A stretch of 11,761 nucleotides of DNA, from contig JAQIFP010000112.1 of NCBI GenBank assembly GCA_030141585.1, forward strand, positions 16,542 to 28,302, given 5' to 3'. The stretch comes from Ophryocystis elektroscirrha. Its lineage: Eukaryota > Apicomplexa > Conoidasida > Neogregarinorida > Ophryocystidae. The position numbers were made by a program, and so were the translations under genes. The notes beneath the pieces are model-generated. The model was given only the letters and a program-made list of their open reading frames with translations, searched no databases and had not been told where the DNA came from. This document shows positions 1-9,302 of the stretch, one piece after another (the first letter of the stretch is position 1; the number at the start of each line of letters is the position of its first letter).

Positions 1-190
1 TATATTGTATATATATTGTATATATATTGTATATATATTGTATATATATTGTATATATATTGTATATATATTGTATATATATTGTATATATATTGTATAT
101 ATATTGTATATATATTGTATATATATTATATACATATATTGTATATGTATTTATATATATTGTATGTATATATATATATAAATATATATA
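1..190. repeat. 11-bp AT-rich tandem repeat
   Basis: The unit ATTGTATATAT repeats with a strict 11-bp period (the TTGT core recurs at about 5, 16, 27, 38 and so on) and is almost perfect to about position 129. Beyond that it decays into TATATA/TGTATG sequence. The array begins at the window edge, so its true length is unknown. Because 11 is not a multiple of three, all three frames read the same Ile/Tyr/Val-rich peptide in turn. The open frames here are therefore a repeat artefact, not genes. Confidence 0.95.
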
Positions 191-191
191 C

Positions 192-238
<47 letters not shown>
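191..238. repeat. (AAT)n trinucleotide microsatellite
   Basis: About 15 uninterrupted AAT units directly follow the 11-bp array. Similar AAT tracts occur at 5631-5706 and, degenerate, at the right edge. Its frames read as poly-Ile or poly-Asn but are not attached to any credible gene. Confidence 0.95.
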
Positions 239-241
<3 letters not shown>

Positions 242-334
242 TAACTTTCATTATATATGATATTTGTGTTTAATAATTAATTATAATTTTTATGTTTGAC
301 AATTATTTTGACTGATACTATAAATGTATAGTTA

Positions 335-753
335 CTACCTGTCCGTATTATAAGTGATACCAAATTTTAGAGGTTGAAAAATAAGCAAAAATTCATGACT
401 CAAACTTAAGTGATTCATAGTTACAGTTATGTTCAATTGATCAGAAATTTTACTAATTAAAATGGATTGTTTGCATTTCTGACATTCCTTATCCAAATAT
501 TGAAAAGTACAATCCTTTGAACCTATAATAAGTTTACTAACACGAACATTTATACTAGGAACCAAGTTGTTTTTTATATAAAGTACAAAGCTTGGATCAT
601 ACTCTATATACAAATGACTGCCTAAATCATAGAAGAAAATTCTTTCGCCTAAACAACTTTAAAATAAATATGTATATACTTACGTATATCATTATCAAAG
701 TTTGCATCTACCGCTATACAAAGATATGATAAAATATATAAAATAACTCTCAT
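335..753 (-). CDS. Small secreted cysteine-containing protein, two exons (hypothetical)
   Basis: I do not recognise this protein. The inferred exons are 753-684 and 648-335, separated by a 35-nt intron with a consensus GTAAGT donor and a TTTAG acceptor. The join falls in phase 1 and gives 127 aa. The N-terminus (MRVILYILSYLCIAVDA) is a textbook signal peptide: a basic residue, a hydrophobic core, then small residues before a plausible cleavage site near residue 17. The mature part has three cysteines close together, in the order KDC, KEC, KC, inside a probable beta-rich segment, and no further membrane helix, so secretion or delivery to a lumen is likely. The gene is divergent from the LRR-PIN gene, with about 740 bp between starts. 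The second exon alone could be a chance open frame in such AT-rich DNA. The signal peptide plus a perfect donor in phase is what makes the model credible. Confidence 0.6.
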
Positions 754-1492
754 ACATATGTCATTCGACTTTTAAGATCTACTTGTAAAATATAAAAGTA
801 ATATATGGTTGAGCACTTAAAATTTATTGGTTTTACCTTAAAATAAATACAAAATTTATTTTATTTAATTTGTAAATAGAATAATTTGATATATGCGTGA
901 TACATCGCTTTTTGCAGCCTTTTTTAGCACAGAAGGTTTACATATTTATTCAAAGCAATTAATATTGTTTATAAATCAATATAATAAGCTATATACTGAC
1001 ACCATTCTGTTTATTGGTATAAGATATACAAAAATTTTGAAATAATAATGATTTCTATTTACATATACACAAAAATTAATATTATTCTCCCACAAACCTG
1101 CATAATCTGCTATAATTATTTTGAGTGTTGGTATTTTTTTTATCAAGTAATTAATCAAAATTGTATGATCCAGTTTTGTTGAATAACGTAAAAAAATACA
1201 TTTAAGTTTATGAGGTTACTACAAAATATTTTTTATTTTTTTGAAAATATTATATAATGGAAATTTTATAAATATTATTTATTTTTAGACAATTTTAATT
1301 ATACGAAAAGAATAATACAGAAAAGATAATTTTATTCTATTCAATTTGTTTAATTTCCAACCGTTGAATGACTCCCAAGCAAACATTGTATAATAGTAAA
1401 TCTATAAGTGTAAAGTTATTAAGAATAAGAGATCGTTTTTTAATCAAAAAAGTAAGTGTTACTTTTTGCTTATTCATTATTTTAGCATTATA
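754..1492. other. Divergent intergenic region with probable 5' leader intron
   Basis: This stretch of about 740 bp separates the starts of two divergent genes and should hold both promoters. I see no convincing coding exon. Just before the plus-strand start there is GTAAGT at 1452 and a pyrimidine-rich TTTAG ending at 1485, which fits a 34-nt intron in the 5' UTR. An in-frame stop at 1441 (read across the splice) supports translation starting at 1493. A trans-splice acceptor at 1485 is a less likely alternative reading. Confidence 0.45.
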
Positions 1493-4400
1493 ATGTCTAA
1501 TATATACTGGCAAAAAAGTATGGAACATAAATTATCTCCTAATATCGCTACTAGTGAAGAAAAAAAGAAATTAAATGCTAGTAGCGAAGTTAAAATACCG
1601 ACATCATCTTCTGTTTCGGCAACTACTCCCACTTTAGAGCAAAAACAGCGCAATAGTGAAACCAGTAGCTCAACAACATCCTTGCAAGATAAGAAACGCT
1701 CTGCGTCGCATTGGAATCATTGTATACGCTTGGATCATCGAGTCCCTATCGAGCCTACTCATTGTGAAAATTTGTATTATTGTCCTTTCTATAATAATCG
1801 TCTCAATAATAAAATTCCATCTTCTGAAACTCCAGCTACACGAAATGTTCGTTCTTCTCCATCAGTTAGCAATTTATCCAGTGAAACCGTTTCATATTAT
1901 TGTAATATTACTGTCAATCTTAAGAATACTGATTTTTATGATTCTGACGCTATTGAATTAATTCGTCAGTTAGAAGAGCGCATATTCGGGTCTAATCAAC
2001 AAGGTAATATATTATATAATTTATTAATATATAAATGTTTTATTATATATATTTATTTATGTGTATATAAAATATTATTAATATTTTATATATAAATAAT
2101 ATTTCAATATAATTACATTACTGTAATTTTATTTTATTATATTTATATTATTATGATTATTTTATTATGATTATTTTTAATATAGCTCGTATAAATTTAT
2201 CTATCTATATAAAACAAATATAACGAATAATTAAACTTGCACATATAGTGATTATACTATATATGTATAGTTACTGATAAAATACTTTTGCAATATAGAG
2301 AAAGTTCTTTTTTTTTTTTTTTTAAGAAAATTCATCTTACAAGCTATTTTTCATTAGATATTTTTTTTCATTATTCCAATGATTTGTAGATAATTCAGAA
2401 AAAGTGAGTGACACTGTTTATTTTGTGTCCTTGGACATATCTGAAAATCACATAACATGTAAAGGAATGAAAGAAATAGCACTATGGTTTACAAAAAATG
2501 GAAATTATGTGCGTTTAAAACATTTGAAAGCATATAAAAACGCAATTTCGGATATGGGAGTTTTGGCTGTAGCGGATTTAATACTAAAGCAGCCAAGTGC
2601 TTTAGATGAGTTGCATCTATCACATAATTTAATAACATCAGAAGGAGCTGCAGCTATTTTTAAGAGTTTCTCACATGCCCGGCGTACAGATAAAAGTCCA
2701 TATGCAAAACGTAAACAAAGGTATATGTATCCAAGACCCGCTGATATTAATAGAGGTACATATTTGCCCGTATGGATTCGTCTTGAATATAATTACATAT
2801 ATGAAGCACCATTGCTACTATTCAAATGGGAAGCTGATTGCCGTGCATTACGATATTATAATACTAATTCAAAGCTTATATGTTTTGCTGATAGACCTAA
2901 TATACGCCGTAATGGTAAAGATCCGCATTGCTCTCCTGCTCGTTGTTTACGTGCTACTGTAAATCATTCTCCTTTATTACACTTATATTCTTATTATCAT
3001 CAATCCGCTTCACAACCTGTTCCACCCTCTTTAAAAAGCGTTTCTTCTAGTCAGGAAGAACTTGTCAACACTCCTTCTTTGCTCGATAATGAAGAACCTG
3101 CTATAGAAGCAGAACCAGAGAAAGAACCATATACTACTGTTCCGTTTACTATACAACACAAAACTGTGCGCACGAAAAGATTTACATATACACAGCAACA
3201 AAATAACGTTACTTACACTATGCAACAAGTAAACCAAAAACTAATTAAAAATAACAAAACTACCAAGAAAGAGGAAGAACCAGCTGTACCAAAAAAAGAA
3301 GCTGAAGTCGATAAAAAACCCGTCAAAACAGCAGAAGTATTAATCGCTACACGAAAAGCGTTGATTAAGCCTGACAATATACCTTGCAAAAATGTAGAAA
3401 AAAAAATACCTGAACAGCCGCCTTTGCAATCTTCCCAACAGGCTCCACAACAGCAGCAAACGGCACCTCAAGCACCTCAAATAGCAGCTTCACCCCAGCA
3501 AACAACACAACACTCAAAATCTGAGGATAGATGGGACGTAGATTTACCATCACTTAGTAATTTGTTATCTGAAATGTGCCCTCCTAAAATATCTAATGAC
3601 GCTTATACAGAAAATTATTATAAAACTAACCAGAATAAACAGAAATTATTGCAGAGACTGGATTTAATTGATTCAGCTGTCGTTGGTATCGGAAAATCAA
3701 AAAATACTGATTCTGGAGATATGTTTAATTTTGAAAATTTAAATAATGCTGATTACCAAAATTTACAAAGCGTTTTGAAGCAAGGTGGTATAAATGATTG
3801 TTTAGATTATTCGACATTAATAGAGCATTCTTCCATACTTACTAAACCGAATAATGAAATGAAAGACATTACTACACAGAATATATCAACTTGCATAAAA
3901 AAAAAGGGGTTGACCAATAGTAACGCTTTGCTGCCATTATATATATTTGTTGATGCTTCTGCTTTTGCTGAAATGCGTAGATTGACAAAATTTGATCATG
4001 TTAATTTATTTAGTTTCCCAGGGCTACTAACTTTATGCGAAAATCGGGTTTTATGCCATAGTTCTATGCAGCCTATTATATGCAAAACTCCCTCTGGTGA
4101 TACTGAGAAATATGATGCAAATCAATCCGTAATATTAATGATTGTTAATAGCGTCGAAGATGGGTTGTTGCAAATGACTGAATCGCAACCTTTTTTAAGA
4201 GAAACTTTAGTTGAACTATACCAACAGTTTATTAGTCATTTAGCAAAATTGGGAGTGATTGAAAGTATAGACGGTCTTGAAAATCAACTGAAAAATGAAT
4301 GGATGATATTAAATGAATCTATATGTAAAAAAGCTGAATTATTTGGTGCTCCGTTAGATGCTGTTAAGATAATTGATTTTGCCTTTGTGTGGGCGCATCA

Positions 4401-4964
4401 TTTGGCTAAAGTTTCACAATCTGATAAAGCTAGTGTCGACGGTAAATTTCCTTTTGCCTTATTTATCACTAATCATGACCGAACCAAAAATTTTTTCCAG
4501 TATTTGCAAGAAACCAACTTAAATTCGGATATGTTAAATAATCTACTATGCCTGTCTTTAGATCAATTTAACTCTATATTGCGTGAAGCTTACCCCAATC
4601 TAATAAAATTAGTCCAATCTAATACCACTCGTTTAGATGCAGCGAACCAAAGATATGTTGATTCACAAGAAATCTTGTCAGCTCAACATATACGCAGTCT
4701 TGTTCATAAATTCTATTTGAAAAATCAACAAAATAACTGGCCGCAAACCAATTATGAACAAAATAGAGAACAAGATAATTACAGCATCAATTGTCAAAGG
4801 TAATAATATGGCAAGTTAAAACTTCAAAAATCATATATGAACATAAATACATGATCTATGAATATATAGATCATTTACTTATTATATATGAATACATATT
4901 GTATAAATATTGTATTTATGTTTTGGTAAATATCATGGTACTATATACATTACACGTAAATCAC

Positions 4965-4996
<32 letters not shown>

Positions 4997-5321
4997 ATTA
5001 TTATATAGTTGTAGATATTATTATACAATTACATACATTTATTTGTCTATAATTACTTGCTTTAGGTCATTTTATAAACTCCATCGTTTATTATCTAAAC
5101 TAATTATGCTTTACGAATCACAACCCAATTTTAAGATATTACCCAGTGATTTCATACAAGAGTGTAAAAATGAATGCGTGAATTCTGAAAAATACTTGAA
5201 TTTAAAAGTTAGTCATCCATATCAAAATCCTCCTCCTGGATTGAAGTCAATTGTTGGTAATTATCAAAAAAGTTCGGATCTACAATTTGATCACAATACT
5301 CAATTTTCTTGTTATATGTAA
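1493..5321 (+). CDS. Leucine-rich repeat protein with C-terminal PIN/NYN-like nuclease domain
   Basis: The inferred exons are 1493-2003, 2390-4799 and 5066-5321 (introns 386 and 266 nt). The splice phases (1 and 2) match and give 1058 aa. Residues 1-170 are Ser/Thr-rich and low in complexity, with a short C..C patch. Residues about 182-262 hold ribonuclease-inhibitor-type LRRs (LDISENHIT, LKAYKNAIS, LHLSHNLIT). Next come a conserved-looking VWIRLEYN motif (about 298-305) and cysteines near 335, 351 and 356. A K/E-rich and then Q/P-rich linker spans about 400-545. Residues about 685-870 resemble a PIN or NYN fold: a first strand YIFVDAS with Asp692, acidic E760-D761, and a final strand FITNHDR with Asp867, matching the usual TND motif. 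PIN domains bind or cut RNA with metal-binding acidic residues. LRRs usually mediate protein contacts. An intracellular RNA-processing role is an inference. There is no signal peptide. The ATG at 1493 has an in-frame stop upstream across the leader intron. Confidence 0.85.
4965..4989. repeat. (TA)n dinucleotide repeat in intron
   Basis: A run of about 12 TA units lies in the second coding intron of the LRR-PIN gene. It does not disturb the splice sites at 4800 and 5065. Confidence 0.9.
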
Positions 5322-5626
5322 ATATCATGTGTTTTCAAAGTTGTTAAATTCAATAACACTTTGAATTGATTTTTTACGCTCAATGAAAAACACCATATTT
5401 AAATAAAGATTAAGGGTTTTTTAATTGAGCCAAGGTATTAATTCGGATTGTTTCACTCTAAAAACGTGTTGTAATAAATATGTGCGTATTGATTAATTTT
5501 TTTGTCTGCATATACAAATCTACAGCTATAAACTCTATTATGATCATATAAATATACATATGTGTAAATATGTATATAAGTATTTTTCTGATATACAGTT
5601 CCTATTCAAGAACCATTGTAAGTTCA

Positions 5627-5690
<64 letters not shown>

Positions 5691-5824
5691 TAATAATAAT
5701 AATAATGTATTACTGTTATTCCCAGCAAAGAAATCACTCTGGCAATATTAGAATGAAGCGCATCTTTAACCATTTGAGCTTGAGCCCGCATTCTATAATA
5801 AAATTTAAGCATAATGCCGTCAAA
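5322..5824. other. Convergent 3' intergenic region
   Basis: This 503-bp interval lies between two stop codons that face each other (5321 on plus, 5825 on minus). An AATAAA motif occurs near 5400, downstream of the LRR-PIN stop, and may serve polyadenylation. The main feature is the AAT array at 5631-5706. The open frames across that array (poly-Asn, poly-Ile, and poly-Tyr on the minus strand) are repeat products. I see no gene. Confidence 0.7.
5631..5706. repeat. (AAT)n microsatellite, interrupted
   Basis: About 25 AAT units with a single GAT interruption near 5688. It lies in non-coding DNA between two convergent genes, so length variation should be tolerated. Confidence 0.95.
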
Positions 5825-8284
5825 TTACAAATTTAATTGTAATTCCAATATTTTAGCTCTTTCAAGTCTTTCAATAGCGTCTCTTTTTTTCTCCATTTCG
5901 TTGACTAGTTCGACAACTGTAGGATATCTTTAATATCTATGAGATGTTTTTAACGAATTTTACGTATTTTCGGAACTTCCAACGCGGATATTCAACTGCT
6001 CAGGATTTATTTTGGAACCTATAAATTATGGAACATATCACAATATACTGGAAACTTGAAGAAATGAATATAATTTTGGGTCATCTGACTTCTTCAAAGT
6101 AAGAATATATATATTCTTACCTTTTCTTCTGGAACCATAAAATTTTCTAGTAAAGTATTCAAATTATACTTATCAGTTTCTTGAAACCTTGATGCTGTTA
6201 ACATATCAAACAATAGCTTTAATTACATTTTTGTAGCTGGTTAACTGCCGATTTTACTGAAGCTTTAACAGCTTTTGAGTCTACCATAAATGGATTTGCT
6301 TGTATTTGGATATTCTTTCGCAGCTCTATAAATAAATTATTGTTATTAGAATTTAATATTGAATTAAACTATTTGAAGACATAGAATGAATATAAGTTTT
6401 ATATGTAACTGCATTTATTATTTATTGTTTTTCTAATATAAATAGTTTAGAAAAATATAGATTTAACTATAAATTTACTATAATTATCCTATAATCATTT
6501 TAAATTAACTTAATACTTCATTAAAAAAATTATTGGCCTACATAATGCTATCATCCATGAAGTTCAAGAAATAATTATATACTCAAATCAATAAACTGAT
6601 CTTTTATTTGTTCAAGTTTATGTTTTCAATTAAATATCCATTAATGATGCATATGTGCGGCATTCGTAATACACAAACTCAGCACAATATATACATACCT
6701 CATTTATATATATATCTCATTTATATAAACACTTCATTTATGTATATACTTCATTTATATAAACACTTCAATTATGTATATACTTCATTTATATATATAC
6801 CTCATTTTTTATATATAAATTATTTTTATATATAGCTTATTTATATATATACCTTATTTATATATATACCTTTTTCATATATATCATCGAAAATAATTAA
6901 TCATAATAATCAGAAATATCTATCAACAAACTATATCAAATAATATATTTGTTAGAGTATAAGTAGTATTTTTTTTTAAGCAATATTTAATTAAGTAAAC
7001 ATCGTTTTGACTCTTAAATTATGATGTTTTATCTTTGAGTTTACCTTGTATAGTTATATTTATGATTTCATCCATTTCTTTTTGAGCTTGTTCAAACAGC
7101 TATTCAGTATATATATGAACATTACGGTCTACTATAGTTTTTTGTTTACCTTTGCTTCCTGATCGTTTCTTAACTCTTCCATTTGTCTCTATAGCAATGC
7201 GTGAAGAATACTTTGAATTTACTATCTTTTCTTCGGCTTCATCAGGAGGTTCCAATACGTCCTGAAATTGTAGGGAATCTAAAATAGTAACCCACCACAA
7301 CTTGAACATTAACCATGGGTGCAGCTGAATTTTGTAAGGATTGCAAGACATTGCTGACAGCCGACTTTCCAATGAACTCTGAATGTGTTTGCAGAAACGA
7401 GAGTGGCTAAATCATTAATTCTATCTTAATTTATCACCTTCTCATAAGTTGTTGAAAGTTTCTGAAACCTATATAAATTCTATTTTTAGTTTACTTACTT
7501 GAGAATCAAAAACGTGATTCTTTACATCAGAAAGATTTGGACCTTTTTTATTACTTTTTGAAGCCGAGAAGTCAACTAATTATAACAATGATTTAACGGT
7601 AATATATATTCACTAGTAACAATTACAGCTTAAATTGATATCTGCTTTATTGCGCTGTAAACAGTCTACTATAACACATTGTATTTAATCGTTTTTAGCC
7701 GTTTTCTTCAAATAATATCATCTATACAATTTGATAATTTATACAGGTGACCAAGGATATAGCTATGTTACTATTACCATTATCTGAAGGATCGTCTACC
7801 TTTTGTTTTAGTTGAAGAAAAGAATAAGTTGAATCTTTCTCTTAATATAGATGTAAAAAATACTTTATCAGTACTTGAACCATGTAACCCTGCTTTCACG
7901 GTTAAATCTAGTAAATCTGGAGTTTCAAAAAACTTTAACATGTCTTCAATCTCTCTGGGTATAGTTTTTTGAGACTTGTCAAGCTAATATTACTACTTAT
8001 TAGAAATTAAAGTTACAGCTTTGTTATAGACATCTTCAAGTTTTACAATTAAACTCTGCTGAAACCTTTTTACATTGTTATACTGAAGTAATTTGTTACT
8101 TTCTTCGCTTAGATTCCAGCTGCTTAATAACTGCAGTTACTTGCGGGTATGGATCTTCCGGTGGAGCTAATCGTACTTCAATACTAGGAACTGTCATAGC
8201 TGATTTCTGAAACGGGACAGACCATTGTAAACTTGAATTAATTATTAGACTATAATTTATAATAAATATAAAAGGTTTTTTCAT
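5825..8284 (-). CDS. Secreted coiled-coil repeat protein, 14 exons (hypothetical)
   Basis: I cannot name this family. The inferred exons are 8284-8100, 8065-8017, 7983-7864, 7799-7745, 7575-7499, 7461-7438, 7406-7296, 7261-7175, 7099-7045, 6325-6227, 6194-6121, 6088-6049, 6018-5964 and 5927-5825. They total 1134 nt (377 aa) with every junction in phase. Most introns are 30-37 nt; two are longer (169 and 719 nt). The start MKKPFIFIINYSLIINSS is a signal peptide and there is no later membrane segment. Similar blocks recur at residues 31-79, about 200-262 and 329-375. Each has a short beta-like stretch (IEVRL, VNVQVV, LNIRV), then an acidic turn (PPEDPYP, EPPDE, SSENTYP), then a charged helix (KQLESKRRK, NEMEKKRDA). 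Long helices between them suggest coiled coil. There are no cysteines. The least certain boundaries are the donors at 7295 and 7174 and the acceptor at 6089. The gene is tail-to-tail with LRR-PIN and lies on the same strand as two other genes upstream. Confidence 0.75.
6089..6120 (-). other. 32-nt intron with a 22-bp perfect palindrome
   Basis: Intron 11 of the coiled-coil gene. Positions 6099-6120 read GTAAGAATATA followed by its exact reverse complement, so both strands carry the same 22 bases. In the pre-mRNA this can fold on itself with the 5' splice site paired inside the stem. The acceptor could also lie 3 nt upstream in the transcript (intron 6120-6092, 29 nt), which would add one lysine. 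Confidence 0.6.
6326..7044 (-). other. Long 719-nt intron of the coiled-coil gene
   Basis: This is the only long intron in the gene, inferred between the donor AAG|GTAAAC at 7044 and the acceptor TTTATAG ending at 6326. The phase (1) matches on both sides and creates a Glu codon. Most of it is AT-rich filler, with a degenerate tandem repeat near its middle. I see no convincing extra exon, but a small one cannot be excluded. Confidence 0.55.
6686..6880. repeat. Degenerate ATTTATATATAC-type tandem repeat
   Basis: Loose copies of CATTTATATATATAC, CTTCATTTATATAAACA and CTTCATTTATGTATATA follow each other at roughly 15-18-bp spacing. They sit inside the long intron of the coiled-coil gene. The short plus-strand open frame over it, rich in Tyr, Ile and His, is a product of the repeat. 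Confidence 0.8.
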
Positions 8285-8646
8285 TTAAAATTTATAAGTT
8301 TAATCGGGAGTCAAACAAAGTAAAAAAAAAATAAAATTCAAGAGTCTTTGCAATAATAAAACATTAAGCCTAAAAATCCATTAATTAAACCAAAAATAGA
8401 AACGTATATGAACTTCCAGCTTAAGATTTCCAAATTATGTTGCAGAATTTTCTAAATACCACTATGATGTTAACAGGTTCTTACCGATTGCTTTCTATAC
8501 TCTTTGTTGATGTTGTTTTTGATATTTAAAGATAAATTTTCTAGCAAAAAATTAAATATATGGAGTAAATTATACAACTTATTGCTATACTTTATACAAA
8601 TTCATTGTTAACTACAAAAGATTGAACACCTTATAACAGTGTACAC
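8285..8646. other. Spacer between two minus-strand genes
   Basis: This 362-bp AT-rich stretch lies between the stop of the basic orphan gene and the start of the coiled-coil gene. It presumably contains the 3' UTR of the first and the promoter of the second. I see no repeat, RNA gene or conserved-looking open frame. Confidence 0.6.
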
Positions 8647-9234
8647 TTAGATCTTGGAAGTAAATACACTTATACAGTTACATTCACATGAAAGACTAAT
8701 GAAATATTGACGTTGAAATTTGTCAAATTTATTACCGTATTCTAGTTTTTTTAAGCGAGTTTTTATATTGAAGTACGGCTTAGATTCGGCTTTCCAGTTT
8801 TTTGATAAACTTGACAATAGTTTTTGCGATGCTTTTTTTGGCGAAATTTGCGTTGTAAATGGATTAACTTCTATGATTTCTGTTAAATCTGTGGAATTGA
8901 TTGAACATAAGCACAATGGAGCTTTTATAATATCAAGTTTTTTAGCTGCGCTTTTCTTGATATTGTCCACTTTATTCGTTAATAGCTCCTGTGACAATTT
9001 ACTAGAATGCTTAGGTATCTGTAATTTGGAAACATCTTGTTTCAAACTTTGTTTCACATAATTGGTATTTCTTTGTTGGGCTTTATTTAAACACTTTAAA
9101 CGAGAGTATGGTAAAGTTTTAATTTCCAAAGTACTTGTTTTAGCCTTATCACTTAAATCTTTTAAAAAACTTTTATTAATAACACTGTTAGATGTTATTT
9201 TTCTGGTAGCAATATTTCTTGACGCAACTAGCAT
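8647..9234 (-). CDS. Basic 195-aa orphan protein, single exon (hypothetical)
   Basis: I do not recognise this protein. It is an uninterrupted 195-codon frame, far longer than expected by chance at this AT content, starting at the ATG at 9234. The product is rich in Lys, Ser and Leu and clearly basic overall. The N-terminal 25 residues (MLVASRNIATRKI...) are basic and hydroxylated without acidic residues, which would suit a mitochondrial targeting peptide, although a nuclear or nucleolar basic protein is equally possible. Two cysteine clusters appear: LCLC near the middle and SCECNC close to the C-terminus. No known catalytic motif is visible. It starts only 68 bp after the stop of the upstream gene on the same strand. 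A 113-codon plus-strand frame at 8720-9061 is its antisense shadow. Confidence 0.65.
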   Translation of the reverse strand: MLVASRNIATRKITSNSVINKSFLKDLSDKAKTSTLEIKTLPYSRLKCLNKAQQRNTNYVKQSLKQDVSKLQIPKHSSKLSQELLTNKVDNIKKSAAKKLDIIKAPLCLCSINSTDLTEIIEVNPFTTQISPKKASQKLLSSLSKNWKAESKPYFNIKTRLKKLEYGNKFDKFQRQYFISLSCECNCISVFTSKI

Positions 9235-9302
9235 TATTTTGAAAATTTATGTTTAAATCCCGACTTTTATTAAATTTTAGAAATTAAATAAACAAAGATC
9301 AT

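Noticed and set aside
16..273. Overlapping Ile/Tyr-rich and Asn-rich open frames
   Set aside because: They are translations of the 11-bp array and the AAT tract, and have no gene-like composition outside the repeats.
976..1200. Minus-strand open frame with an Ile/Tyr/Asn-rich product, extendable upstream to about 80 codons
   Set aside because: Frames of this length are expected by chance at this AT content. It has no upstream start codon in the extended frame, no acceptor in phase and no recognisable motif.
5560..5836. Poly-Asn, poly-Ile and poly-Tyr open frames
   Set aside because: All three are produced by the AAT array at 5631-5706 in non-coding DNA between two convergent genes.
6608..6835. 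75-codon plus-strand frame rich in Tyr, Ile and His
   Set aside because: It follows the degenerate ATTTATATATAC repeat inside a minus-strand intron.
8720..9256. Two plus-strand open frames of 113 and 64 codons
   Set aside because: They are antisense to the 195-aa basic gene, have a Phe/Leu/Ile-rich composition typical of the complement of Lys-rich coding sequence, and lack gene features.
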